A stretch of DNA of 64,000 bases. It comes from Cycloclasticus pugetii PS-1. GTDB lineage: Bacteria > Pseudomonadota > Gammaproteobacteria > Methylococcales > Cycloclasticaceae. A program made the position numbers and the translations under genes. The notes under the pieces were generated by a model that was not told the origin of the DNA, did no database searches, and saw only the letters and a program-made list of their open reading frames with translations. The stretch's first letter is position 1; the number at the start of each line of letters is the position of its first letter. Of the stretch, positions 45,231 through 55,116 are shown piece by piece. The stretch is from assembly GCF_000384415.1 (NCBI RefSeq), contig NZ_ARVU01000001.1, forward strand, positions 992,001 to 1,056,000. Reading direction: 5' to 3'.

Positions 45231-47927
45231 ATGAATTTTTCAGATTTTTTTAAAGCAATAAAACAGGGCGCAGTCGTGATTACCGTGAATCAGCGTTTAT
45301 CACGACACTTAACAAGTCGGGTTGAACAAGCGCTAGTGGATGAAGGTGCGGCTGTCTGGGATTCGCCTATGATTATGTCGTTTGATGTTTGGTTATTACA
45401 GTGCTGGCAACGACGGTTTGATCTGCAAAGCAATGAGGCATCGGCTTCGTTAGTGAATAAAACTCTATTAACACAGGAACAAGCGCTAGTTATTTGGGAA
45501 CGTGTTATACGACAGACCTTGGGTGCTGAGTTATTAAACGTACCAGCAACGGCCAAAGCAGCCAGTAAAGCCAGACAACTAAGCCTGCAATGGATGATCG
45601 CTGAAAACGCGGTGAATGATATTTCTACCGGTGTTGATATGGCCTCGTTTAACCAATGGCATGATGCGTATAAAGATGAATTAAATAAATCAGCTTGGAT
45701 AGATCGTGCGCAGTTAATAAAGACGGTTAGTGAATTGGTAGATCAAGATTGTTTGCTATTGCCAAATCAGATTATTTTTTCAGGGTTTGAAATTTATACG
45801 CCGACACAACAGTCATTGCATGCATTGTTAATAGAGAAAGGGCATCAACTTAGCGAGTTTTCTGCAGAGGCCGCTACAAACCAGACGCATGTGCTTAAAG
45901 CGATTGATCGTAAAGAAGAAGTGAAGCTAATGGCGCAATGGGCAAGAGAACGTTTGGATGAAAACCCTGACAATAAGATCGGTATAGTCGTGCCAGATTT
46001 GGAAGTCATGCGAGAATCGATTGAGTCAGCCTTTAAAACGGTTTTTTATCCCAGTGTTGTTTACCCAGTAGATGTACCTTTTGAAAAACCATATAACGTG
46101 TCGTTGGGCCAGTCTCTATTAAGCTATTCTCCCATTCAACAAAGCCTTCGGTTGTTACAATTTTGTAGCCAACCAATAACTTTTAGTGAACTGTGTCTAT
46201 TGCTTCGTTCTTCTTTTATTACGGCGGGGCAAAAGGAATGGGGTCAGCGCGCACGATTGGAAGTTGTTCTACGTAAAAAAGGCATCTTGTCCTGCTCGGT
46301 CAAGCAGTTACGCAATAGTCTTCAGGCACCTAAAGACGATGAGTCTTTATGCCCGTTACTGCTTAAGTGTTTAAATCAGGTAATAGAGCTGCTAGAGGCA
46401 AAACCAAACCGTGTGCTGCCGTCAGACTGGGTACAGCTGTTTAGGTCTTTTTTAGCCACCATGGGGGTGCAAGGCGATCGAGTATTAAGCTCCACAGAAT
46501 ACCAAGTATTCCAAGTGTGGGACGATGTGTTGAAAAGTTTTTCAACCTTGGATGAGGTGTATAGTGTAATCACCTTTGAAACGGCACTAAATGCATTACG
46601 AAAAATACTACTTGAACGTGTTTTTCAACCTGAAACCCCAACAGCAGCGATTCAAATAATGGGTTTAATGGAGGCATCAGGACATACGTTTGATGCGTTA
46701 TGGGTGTGTGGTTTAGATGATAAAACATGGCCACAATCGCCAAACCCTAGCCCTTTTTTACCGCTTGCCGAACAGCGCAATAAAGGTTTGGTTCAATCAT
46801 CTGCTGAACACCAATATCAACATGCGAAAATAATCACAAAAAACTGGGCTCGCTCAGCAAAAACAGTGGTGTTTAGTTTTTCTCATGTTAAGGATGAAAC
46901 ACTACAAGCAAAGAGCTCACTGATAGAAGGTTACCCTGTGATAACAAAGGAGCAGTTATTACAACAACTACCCGTGAATCCAATTGAACACCGAGTAGGT
47001 AATAAGAATTTTAAATGGATTGAAGATGTTTCCGGGCCATTGCTAGAAAAAAGCGAAACAGTGCGCGGTGGTGTCAGCATATTGAAAGATCAAGCCGCGT
47101 GTCCATTTAAAGCTTATGTGCATTTTCGTTTGCAAACGAACGCTTTACAAGAGCCTGAGCCAGGAATAGATGCACGCTTACGCGGTAGTCTTGTACATCG
47201 AAGTTTAGAAGAACTATGGACGAAGATTAAAACGCATAAAGCCTTATGTGATTTATCAGTTGATGAACAATATGAGCTGGTCAAAGCGATTGTGACGGCT
47301 GTCGTTCAAACTGAAAGTAAACGGACCGCTATTTTAAAGAAAGCACTGGGTCAGCTAGAAACCGAAAGAATCACGCAATTATTAATGGCATGGCTGAACA
47401 TAGATCGCCAACGAGAGCCGTTTGAGGTTATTGCAACGGAATTAAAGCAGTTGTTAAGCGTTGGAGAATTACAACTTAACACCATTATTGATCGTGTGGA
47501 TAAGCTACCAGATGGTTCATTAGCGATTATTGATTATAAAACAGGTGATTGCAGTATTAATAGTTGGTTTGGTCTGCGGCCTGAAGAGCCACAATTACCA
47601 CTGTATAGTGTATTTAGTGAAGGTAATGTAGGTAGCATCAGTTTTGCACAACTTAAAAAAGGCCAAACTCAGTATCAAGGTTTAACGGATAGTGACGATC
47701 ACTTTTCTACATTAAAAAACTTAGCGGATAAAAAAGTAAAAGCAGACTATGATCAATGGAATAGTCAAATGGGTCATTGGCGTACAGTGTTGGGTGGTTT
47801 GTCCGATGAGTTTGTTACAGCTAATGCACGTGTGAGCCCAACGGCCAAGGCTTGCCAATATTGTGATTTGACTAGTCTATGCCGTATTAATGAACAAATA
47901 ACGCAAAGGGCTGCTGAAGATGAGTAA
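45231..47927 (+). CDS. PD-(D/E)XK nuclease, AddB-like repair protein
   Basis: An 898-residue protein resembling the family annotated as probable DNA repair protein, an AddB-like partner of the helicase downstream. The inactivated helicase-like body is followed by a C-terminal PD-(D/E)XK nuclease (I-I-D-Y-K-T-G-D) and a likely Fe-S staple: C-P-F-K-A-Y upstream and C-x2-C-x5-C (C-Q-Y-C-D-L-T-S-L-C) near the end. Its stop overlaps the next start by 8 bases. Together they would process double-strand ends for recombination. Confidence 0.87.
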   Translation: MNFSDFFKAIKQGAVVITVNQRLSRHLTSRVEQALVDEGAAVWDSPMIMSFDVWLLQCWQRRFDLQSNEASASLVNKTLLTQEQALVIWERVIRQTLGAELLNVPATAKAASKARQLSLQWMIAENAVNDISTGVDMASFNQWHDAYKDELNKSAWIDRAQLIKTVSELVDQDCLLLPNQIIFSGFEIYTPTQQSLHALLIEKGHQLSEFSAEAATNQTHVLKAIDRKEEVKLMAQWARERLDENPDNKIGIVVPDLEVMRESIESAFKTVFYPSVVYPVDVPFEKPYNVSLGQSLLSYSPIQQSLRLLQFCSQPITFSELCLLLRSSFITAGQKEWGQRARLEVVLRKKGILSCSVKQLRNSLQAPKDDESLCPLLLKCLNQVIELLEAKPNRVLPSDWVQLFRSFLATMGVQGDRVLSSTEYQVFQVWDDVLKSFSTLDEVYSVITFETALNALRKILLERVFQPETPTAAIQIMGLMEASGHTFDALWVCGLDDKTWPQSPNPSPFLPLAEQRNKGLVQSSAEHQYQHAKIITKNWARSAKTVVFSFSHVKDETLQAKSSLIEGYPVITKEQLLQQLPVNPIEHRVGNKNFKWIEDVSGPLLEKSETVRGGVSILKDQAACPFKAYVHFRLQTNALQEPEPGIDARLRGSLVHRSLEELWTKIKTHKALCDLSVDEQYELVKAIVTAVVQTESKRTAILKKALGQLETERITQLLMAWLNIDRQREPFEVIATELKQLLSVGELQLNTIIDRVDKLPDGSLAIIDYKTGDCSINSWFGLRPEEPQLPLYSVFSEGNVGSISFAQLKKGQTQYQGLTDSDDHFSTLKNLADKKVKADYDQWNSQMGHWRTVLGGLSDEFVTANARVSPTAKACQYCDLTSLCRINEQITQRAAEDE

Positions 47928-50900
47928 ACCGCATGATATTGCTCAACGACAAGAGGTGCTGGATGTTAACCAATCGTTTATCGTTCAAGCGCCTGCCGGT
48001 TCGGGAAAAACCAGTTTATTAACGCTAAGGTTTTTGCATTTACTAAGTATTGTTAATAACCCTGAAGAAATTTTAGCGATTACCTTCACGAAAAAAGCAG
48101 CGGCTGAAATGCACCTGCGTATCATAGAGTCGATTAAGCTAGCGACCAAGCCTTGTCCTGAGAATGAGTTTGAAGCACAAACATGGTTAGTTGCTGCAAA
48201 AGTGCTCGAGCGTGATGAAGCCTTACAATGGCATCTGTTACAAAACCCAAACCGTTTACGAGTGCAAACCATTGATTCATTGTGTGCGCACTTAGTGAAG
48301 CAAATGCCAATTACTGCACAGTTTGGTTCTTTGCCCAACATTCAACAAGATGCCAGTTCTCTATACACTCAAGCAGCTAGCAACTGTTTAAAAGAACTTG
48401 ACAGTAATGACCGTGTTGGCGAAGCGATAAGGTTACTGTTAACTCATGTGGATAACCATTTGTCACGAGCTGAAGATTTAATTTCATCGATGTTAGCTTC
48501 AAGAGACCAATGGCTACGCCACGTCTTAATGAGTGACTCTGATGCAGCTAAACGTGAAGCATTAGAAAACGTTTTAACGCAAACGGTCGAGTCAACACTG
48601 GCTGATATTGTGCGGCATCTGAGTCAACAGCAAGCAGATGTTCTAAAAGATTTACTACAGTTTGCGGCAACTAATTTAAGTGATAAAGCGTCACCTGTGT
48701 GTTACTTGGCTGAACACCTTGATGAGTTGGACACCTCGGCTGATTCATTAAATGATTGGTTAATCTTGAGGGACTTTTTGCTCACCGGTGCGGGAACTTG
48801 GCGTAAACAAGCAGATGCAAAAATGGGTTTTCCACCCGTCAGTCAAGCCAGTAATAAAGATCAAAAGGCTCTGTACACAGATAAAAAGAATGACTACAAA
48901 GCGTTGTTGTTGGCCTTACAAGAAAATGATGAATTAACCGAAGCGATGGCTTGGTTGCGTTACCTGCCAAGTCCAGGATATAGCGATCAACAGTGGCAAA
49001 TTATTCAAGCTTTATTATTGATCTTGCCGCAAGCCGTTGCTCATTTACGATTGGTGTTTCAACAGATGGGTTGTGTTGATTTTTGTGAAGTGTCATTAAG
49101 TGCCAGTCGAGCGATTCATGATGCGAGCGGAATGACCGATGTTGGTTTAAAGCTAGATTACCAACTGCAACACATGCTTGTTGATGAGTTTCAAGACACG
49201 TCTGAAACTCAATTTATGTTATTAAAAGATTTAGTGGCAGGTTGGCAAGAAGGCGATGGGCGAACATTATTTTTGGTGGGTGACCCGATGCAATCTATTT
49301 ATCGGTTTCGTCAGGCTGAGGTTGGCTTGTTTTTAAAAACTCAGCAAGATGGTTTGGGTGAAGTTAAGAATATTAAACCGGTTAATATTGCGGTTAATTT
49401 TCGCTCGCAAGAAGGGGTTATTAACTGGGTAAATGAGGCGTTTAGCCGGATTATGCCGCCAAGTGATAATATATTCAGTGGTGCTATTTCTTATAAAGCT
49501 TCAATAGCATTTAAAACAGCACAAGCTGCAACTAATGGCGTTCAATATTACCCGTATGAAAGCAGAGTTCAAGAGGGTAAAGGCTTATTAGCCTTAATTC
49601 AGCAGATTCAACAAACATCGCCTAATGAGTCAATCGGTGTGTTGGTTCGAGGGCGTAAGAGCTTAAGTGAGTTGGTTATCGCGTTAAATGAGGCATCTGT
49701 GGCTTATCAAGCCAGTGATATTGACCCACTTAATACACGACAAACAGTGATTGATTTAATGTCCCTGACACGAGCCTATTTACACCCGGCAGATCGGTTG
49801 GCGTGGTTATCCGTATTACGTGCGCCATGGTGTGTTCTAAGTTTGGTAGATATGCATTTGTTACTAGAAGGCGAAACGAATGAAACGGTCTGGCAGTTAA
49901 TACAACACAGTGAACGGATACAGGAATTATCGCAAGACGGGCAAAGGAGTATTGCCCATGTGGTATCACATTTTAAGGTTGCACTCTCGTATCGAGAACA
50001 GATGAGTGTGACCGACTCAATACTTGGTTTATGGTCTGAGTTGTTAGGCCCTGAGGGTTTATCGTCTGCTGCTGATTTAGCCGATTGCGAACGGTTTTTT
50101 GAGTGTTTGCAAATGTTAGAGCTTGATAAAGGCAGTGTTGATATCACAGAGCTTGAAGAGCAGATTGATAAACTGTACGCAGCTCCAAACACACAAGCGC
50201 CTGATACATTACAGATAATGACGATACATAAAGCTAAAGGTTTGGAGTTTGATCATGTAATTTTGCCGGGCTTAGATAGACGCTCAGGGCGAGATGAGTC
50301 ACGTTTATTGTCTTGGCTAGAACGCCCTTCGGAGATAGCGGGAGGTAGTGAGTTAATGATTGCACCCCTTAAGGAAGTGGGGGCGAACGAGGATGATGCC
50401 ATTGTTAATTATTTAAATAGGGTAGAGCAGGAAAAGGCCATTCATGAAAGTCAGCGATTGTTATATGTGGCGGCGACCCGTGCTAAAAAACAATTACATT
50501 TAAGTTTTTGCTTAACGCTTAACGAAAAAACACAAGAGGCTAAAACGCCTGCGAGTAATACCTTACTTGGTTTGCTTTGGCCGACAATTAAAGATGAGGT
50601 TGTTATTAAATTTTCAGATAACAAACTAGATGATAATAAGGCTCTAACAAATTGTTATTTAAAGAAAATAAATATATACGATATTGATAAAAAAGATTAT
50701 TCAATGCTGGATTATCAGCATGGTTTAGATAATAGGATACGGCTACAAACAAATATCATTGAATATGATTGGGCCTCAGATTTAGCCGCATCGGTCGGGA
50801 CTGTTTGTCATCAATGGATGCAAATAATGGGTGAGCAAGGCTGTTTAAAAGTTGATGATGGAATGATGCGAGTAAAGGTTCAACAGCAACTTGTAGAGCT

Positions 50901-51300
50901 TGGCGTCTTACCTCGGCACCTTGATGAAGCTACTAAGCGTGTTTTACACGTTCTTGATGTTTGTGTGAAAGATTCGCGTGGTCAATGGGTTCTTAATAAT
51001 CAGCATGAAGATAGTCAGTTTGAATTATCGCTGTCAGGAGTAGTGGATGAAGCGATCATTCATTACCGATTAGACAGAACCTTTGTTGATGAGGGTAAAC
51101 GTTGGATTATTGATTTTAAAACAAGCCGCCATGATGACGATGATAAGGAGCAGTTTTTGGACGCTGAAGTGACACGATATAAGGCTCAACTTGAACGTTA
51201 TGCCCAATTGATGAGCAAAAAGGAGTCGCGACCTATTATGTTAGGGCTTTATTATCCAGAATTTGCTGGGTGGCGAAGCTGGGAATATATGGATGTTTAA
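47920..51300 (+). CDS. UvrD/AddA-like helicase-nuclease
   Basis: A 1126-residue superfamily 1 helicase. Walker A is A-P-A-G-S-G-K-T (24-31), motif II is V-D-E-F-Q-D-T-S, motif VI is L-L-Y-V-A-A-T-R-A-K-K. The C-terminal nuclease block contains W-I-I-D-F-K-T-S. The layout is that of AddA or a RecB-like subunit. It overlaps the AddB-like gene and is probably the motor of the same complex. Confidence 0.9.
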   Translation: MSKPHDIAQRQEVLDVNQSFIVQAPAGSGKTSLLTLRFLHLLSIVNNPEEILAITFTKKAAAEMHLRIIESIKLATKPCPENEFEAQTWLVAAKVLERDEALQWHLLQNPNRLRVQTIDSLCAHLVKQMPITAQFGSLPNIQQDASSLYTQAASNCLKELDSNDRVGEAIRLLLTHVDNHLSRAEDLISSMLASRDQWLRHVLMSDSDAAKREALENVLTQTVESTLADIVRHLSQQQADVLKDLLQFAATNLSDKASPVCYLAEHLDELDTSADSLNDWLILRDFLLTGAGTWRKQADAKMGFPPVSQASNKDQKALYTDKKNDYKALLLALQENDELTEAMAWLRYLPSPGYSDQQWQIIQALLLILPQAVAHLRLVFQQMGCVDFCEVSLSASRAIHDASGMTDVGLKLDYQLQHMLVDEFQDTSETQFMLLKDLVAGWQEGDGRTLFLVGDPMQSIYRFRQAEVGLFLKTQQDGLGEVKNIKPVNIAVNFRSQEGVINWVNEAFSRIMPPSDNIFSGAISYKASIAFKTAQAATNGVQYYPYESRVQEGKGLLALIQQIQQTSPNESIGVLVRGRKSLSELVIALNEASVAYQASDIDPLNTRQTVIDLMSLTRAYLHPADRLAWLSVLRAPWCVLSLVDMHLLLEGETNETVWQLIQHSERIQELSQDGQRSIAHVVSHFKVALSYREQMSVTDSILGLWSELLGPEGLSSAADLADCERFFECLQMLELDKGSVDITELEEQIDKLYAAPNTQAPDTLQIMTIHKAKGLEFDHVILPGLDRRSGRDESRLLSWLERPSEIAGGSELMIAPLKEVGANEDDAIVNYLNRVEQEKAIHESQRLLYVAATRAKKQLHLSFCLTLNEKTQEAKTPASNTLLGLLWPTIKDEVVIKFSDNKLDDNKALTNCYLKKINIYDIDKKDYSMLDYQHGLDNRIRLQTNIIEYDWASDLAASVGTVCHQWMQIMGEQGCLKVDDGMMRVKVQQQLVELGVLPRHLDEATKRVLHVLDVCVKDSRGQWVLNNQHEDSQFELSLSGVVDEAIIHYRLDRTFVDEGKRWIIDFKTSRHDDDDKEQFLDAEVTRYKAQLERYAQLMSKKESRPIMLGLYYPEFAGWRSWEYMDV

Positions 51301-53434
51301 ATCGCGAAAAGTTTGCTTAATAGGCCTTGTAGCGTTGTTGTTTGTAGGTTTTTATTGGTTAGGTTTTGATCAATATATCGATTTAACTGTTTTAAAAGAA
51401 AAAAACGATGAATTAGCCGCTTATTACATTGCAAACCCCTGGCAAACTTCCGCTTGGTTTTTTGTTTTTTATATTATTTCAACGGCTATTTCTATACCGG
51501 GAGCTAGTATTCTGACCTTGGCGGCGGGTGCAATTTTTGGTTTGTTTTGGGGCGTTATATTAGTTTCATTTGCATCAACAATAGGGGCGAGTTTAGCTTT
51601 TTTATTGTCTCGTTATATTTTGAAGGAGACAGTGCAGCTAAAATTTTCCGATAAACTTACCGATGTAAATGCCGGGATCAAAAAAGAAGGGGCTTTTTAC
51701 CTTTTTACATTACGTTTAATTGTGCTGTTTCCATTTTGGCTTGTTAACCTGTTAATGGGGCTGACACCTATTAAATTAAGGAGCTATTTTTGGGTTAGTC
51801 AAATAGGTATGTTGCCAGCCACAATACTGTTTGTTAATGCAGGTACGCAATTAACTAAGGTTGAACAGGTGTCAGATGTTTTATCGCCAGCAGTCGCTAT
51901 TTCATTTGCGTTACTGGGGCTATTTCCCTTATTCGCCAAAACCGTGCCGACTATTATTCGACGTTATAAAATTTTAACGTCCTATAAAAAACCTAAGGTT
52001 TTTGATTATAACTTAGTTGTAATCGGTGGTGGTTCTGCGGGGTTAGTAAGCGCTTATCTTGCAGCAGCAGTAAACGCTAAAGTCTTGTTAATTGAAAAAA
52101 ATAAAATGGGGGGCGATTGCCTCTATAGTGGTTGTGTGCCCTCAAAATCACTGATTAAGTCTAGCCGTTTTTTAGCAGAATTAAGCAGAAGTAAGCACTA
52201 TGGTATAAACAGTGCTTCGGTAGAATTTGATTTTGCTGAGGTTATGGAGCGTGTATCGTCGGTTATCAAGCAAATTGAACCGCATGATTCTGTAGAACGT
52301 TACACTCAATTGGGTGTTGAGTGTATGCAAGCTGAAGCGCGTGTGTTATCACCTTGGGAAATAGCCGTTGGCGATCGAATCATTAGCAGCCGACATATTA
52401 TTGTTGCGACCGGTGCTAAACCACGGATACCAACGATTGAAGGGGTTGATCAAGTTCCTTATTACACATCGGACACAATATGGTCATTGCGTGAACAACC
52501 GAAACACCTTCTTGTTGTTGGGGCTGGGCCTATTGGTTGTGAATTGGGTCAGAGTTTTAGTAGATTAGGCAGCAAGGTAACCCTTATTGATAACGCCGAT
52601 CGCATTATGCCGTCTGAGGATGAAGAGTCAGTCGGTGTGTTAATGACTCATTTGGAACACGATGGTGTTGAATTAAAACTACAATATTCGGTTGATTCCT
52701 TCGCAATGGACAATAATCAATGTGTCGCCACGCTTAAATCGGCACAAGGTAAGCCGTTAAAACTTATTTTTGATGCGGTACTCTTTGCTGTTGGACGAGA
52801 GGCCAATGTTGCTGATTTAGGTTTGCAAGAGCTTGGGGTTCAATTAACACAATCGGGTACGATAAAGGTCGATAAATACATGAGAACCCATGTGCCCACC
52901 ATATACGCTTGTGGAGATGTCGCTGGGCCTTACCAATTTACCCATACCGCTGCACATTTTGCTTGGTATAGCGTTGTGAATAGTTTATTTGGTGATTTTT
53001 GGCGTTTTAAAGCAGACCGACGGGTGATCCCAAGGGTGACCTTTACAGAGCCAGAAATAGCCAGTGTGGGTTATAACGAGCAATCAGCAAAAGCGGCGGG
53101 CTTGCAAATAGAGACAACAAAATTTGAGTTTAATGAACTTGATAGAGCCATTGTAGAGGGTAAAACAGAAGGGTTTGTTAAAGTGCTAACTGCAGCAGGA
53201 AAAGATCATATTTTAGGCGTTACCATTGTTGGAGAACATGCTGGTGAAATACTGCCTGAGTTTGTTTTAGCCATGAAGCATGGGTTGGGCTTAAATAAAA
53301 TATTAGCAACGATTCATGTGTACCCAACATGGGCTGAAGCAAGTAAATATACAGCGGGGGTCTGGAAAAAGAACCATCAGCCTACAAAATTGCTAAAAAT
53401 TTTAAAACGCTACCATTTAGCTAGGCGGAGTTAA
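51293..53434 (+). CDS. VTT-domain/pyridine nucleotide-disulfide oxidoreductase fusion
   Basis: About 713 residues. The N-terminal half (about 1-225) is a membrane VTT/DedA (TVP38/TMEM64-like) domain. The C-terminal half (from about 239) is a MerA/lipoamide-dehydrogenase-like flavoenzyme with FAD motif G-G-G-S-A-G, redox pair C276-C281 in G-G-D-C-L-Y-S-G-C-V-P-S-K, and a C-terminal H-V-Y-P-T-W. It lacks the C-terminal Cys pair of mercuric reductase, so mercury reduction is unlikely. The ATG at 51293 is used; the frame opens with a TTG at 51263 inside the upstream gene. The two genes that follow point to a link with arsenosugar synthesis. Confidence 0.88.
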   Translation: MFKSRKVCLIGLVALLFVGFYWLGFDQYIDLTVLKEKNDELAAYYIANPWQTSAWFFVFYIISTAISIPGASILTLAAGAIFGLFWGVILVSFASTIGASLAFLLSRYILKETVQLKFSDKLTDVNAGIKKEGAFYLFTLRLIVLFPFWLVNLLMGLTPIKLRSYFWVSQIGMLPATILFVNAGTQLTKVEQVSDVLSPAVAISFALLGLFPLFAKTVPTIIRRYKILTSYKKPKVFDYNLVVIGGGSAGLVSAYLAAAVNAKVLLIEKNKMGGDCLYSGCVPSKSLIKSSRFLAELSRSKHYGINSASVEFDFAEVMERVSSVIKQIEPHDSVERYTQLGVECMQAEARVLSPWEIAVGDRIISSRHIIVATGAKPRIPTIEGVDQVPYYTSDTIWSLREQPKHLLVVGAGPIGCELGQSFSRLGSKVTLIDNADRIMPSEDEESVGVLMTHLEHDGVELKLQYSVDSFAMDNNQCVATLKSAQGKPLKLIFDAVLFAVGREANVADLGLQELGVQLTQSGTIKVDKYMRTHVPTIYACGDVAGPYQFTHTAAHFAWYSVVNSLFGDFWRFKADRRVIPRVTFTEPEIASVGYNEQSAKAAGLQIETTKFEFNELDRAIVEGKTEGFVKVLTAAGKDHILGVTIVGEHAGEILPEFVLAMKHGLGLNKILATIHVYPTWAEASKYTAGVWKKNHQPTKLLKILKRYHLARRS

Positions 53435-53436
53435 CT

Positions 53437-54390
53437 ATGCACCCAACGTTAGCTAAGCTAGTGGATACAAACTTCCCTGCGATAACACGAACTAAACTTC
53501 ACACGTTACAAGTAAACATGGGGTATTTGTGTAACCAGTCCTGCTTACACTGTCATGTTAATGCTGGTCCGACACGTAAAGAAATAATGGCGAAAGAAAC
53601 TATCGATCAAGTCTTTAATTTTATAGATCAGCAGGCTATTAAAACACTCGATTTGACCGGCGGTGCGCCAGAAATGAACCCTTGTTTTCAATATGTCGTT
53701 ATAGAAGCGAGAAATAGAGGAGTGGAGGTCATTGATCGCTGCAATTTAACGATTCTTGAAGAACCGGGTTATGAATATTTGGCTGATTTTTTAGCATCTA
53801 ATAAAGTACAAATTGTTGCCTCCCTACCATGCTACTCCAGTGATAATGTAGATGCACAACGTGGTAAGGGGGTCTTTGAAAAGAGTATCACTGCGTTAAA
53901 AAAACTAAATACCCTCGGTTATGGGGAAGCATTAGAACTAAACCTTGTATATAACCCACAGGGTACTCAATTGCCGCCAGATCAGTCGGCTCTTGAAGCG
54001 GATTATAAAGACCATTTATTTGAACACTTCGGCATTGTGTTTACGCGTTTGTTCACGATAACAAATATGCCCATTAAGCGGTTTGGTAGTTGGCTGATTT
54101 CAACAGGTCAGTTTGACGAATATATGAACGTACTTAAAACGGCGCACCAAGCGGTTAACCTTGATCAAGTGATGTGTAAAAGTACTTTAAGTGTTGATTG
54201 GGCAGGTTATGTGTACGATTGCGATTTTAATCAAATGCTAGGCTTGCCTGCTGGCCAGCTTAAATCAAAGAGGCATATTAGCGAGTGTTTAGGGCTTGAT
54301 TTTGAATCACAAGCCATTACGGTAGCCGATCATTGTTATGGTTGCACGGCGGGTAGTGGTTCAAGCTGTGGTGGCGCCTTGAAGCAGTGA
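53437..54390 (+). CDS. arsS: ArsS-like radical SAM protein of arsenosugar biosynthesis
   Basis: A 317-residue radical SAM enzyme with cluster motif C-N-Q-S-C-L-H-C (C32, C36, C39) and C-terminal Cys-rich G-C-T-A-G-S-G-S-S-C-G-G. This layout is that of ArsS, which transfers a 5'-deoxyadenosyl group to dimethylarsenite. It starts 2 bases after the oxidoreductase stop and is followed 33 bases later by a glycosyltransferase of the arsenosugar type. Confidence 0.88.
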   Translation: MHPTLAKLVDTNFPAITRTKLHTLQVNMGYLCNQSCLHCHVNAGPTRKEIMAKETIDQVFNFIDQQAIKTLDLTGGAPEMNPCFQYVVIEARNRGVEVIDRCNLTILEEPGYEYLADFLASNKVQIVASLPCYSSDNVDAQRGKGVFEKSITALKKLNTLGYGEALELNLVYNPQGTQLPPDQSALEADYKDHLFEHFGIVFTRLFTITNMPIKRFGSWLISTGQFDEYMNVLKTAHQAVNLDQVMCKSTLSVDWAGYVYDCDFNQMLGLPAGQLKSKRHISECLGLDFESQAITVADHCYGCTAGSGSSCGGALKQ

Positions 54391-54423
54391 TTATAAAATA
54401 TCCTATAGAAGGGGCTGTTATTA

Positions 54424-55116
54424 ATGCCTGAGCTATCTATTATTATTCCCACGCTGAATGAGGAGACGGCCTTACCGGTAACGCTGGCATCGTTACAATC
54501 GCTTAGAAGGGAAGGTGTCGAAATTATAGTGGTAGATGGCGGCAGCACCGATAAGACGGTCTGCTGCACAGAAGGCCTTGTTGAACAGCTGGTGGTCTCT
54601 TCAGCAGGACGTGCGGTGCAACTTAATAAAGGTGCACAAGTAGCACGTGGAAAGGTATTGCTTTTTTTACATGCAGATACCCTGCTAGCAGACAGGGCCA
54701 TTAAAAAACTATTAAAGCAACCGAAACAGCCAACTCTTTGTTGGGGACGTTTTAAGGTCAAGTTGGACGATACAGCAATTGTTTTTCGAATAATTGAAAC
54801 GATGATGAATTGGCGCTCTTGTTTGACCGGTATCGTAACAGGGGACCATGCAATGTTTGTTTCAAAGCACTTGTTTGAACAGGTAGGCGGCTACCCGTGC
54901 ATTGAGCTTATGGAAGATATTGCAATAAGCAAAAAACTAAAAAAAGTTTCAAAGCCGATATGCCTTAAAGAAACTGTTACCACATCCTGCCGGCGTTGGC
55001 AGGTTAATGGGGTCGTGAAAACAGTCCTGTTAATGTGGTCTTTAAGGTGGGCATATTTTTTTAATGCGGAACCTAAAGTATTGGCGCAGAAGTACCGCCA
55101 AATTAGAATCAAGTAG
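54424..55116 (+). CDS. Glycosyltransferase family 2, arsenosugar-associated (TIGR04283-like)
   Basis: A 230-residue GT-A glycosyltransferase. The nucleotide-sugar site has S-I-I-I-P-T-L-N-E-E, V-V-D-G-G-S-T-D and H-A-D-T-L-L, with a later G-D-H-A-M-F-V and E-L-M-E-D-I-A-I-S-K-K-L-K. It has no long membrane anchor. The preceding ArsS-like gene suggests it attaches a sugar in the same pathway. It converges on glnD and overlaps its end by about 8 bases. Confidence 0.85.
   Translation: MPELSIIIPTLNEETALPVTLASLQSLRREGVEIIVVDGGSTDKTVCCTEGLVEQLVVSSAGRAVQLNKGAQVARGKVLLFLHADTLLADRAIKKLLKQPKQPTLCWGRFKVKLDDTAIVFRIIETMMNWRSCLTGIVTGDHAMFVSKHLFEQVGGYPCIELMEDIAISKKLKKVSKPICLKETVTTSCRRWQVNGVVKTVLLMWSLRWAYFFNAEPKVLAQKYRQIRIK

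Noticed and set aside
51293-53434. Mercuric reductase annotation
   Set aside because: The redox-active Cys pair is present, but the C-terminal Cys pair required for mercury delivery is absent, and a VTT membrane domain replaces the metal-binding N-terminus.
54336-54761. A minus-strand frame of 141 codons
   Set aside because: It is antisense to the ArsS and glycosyltransferase genes and shows no family motif.
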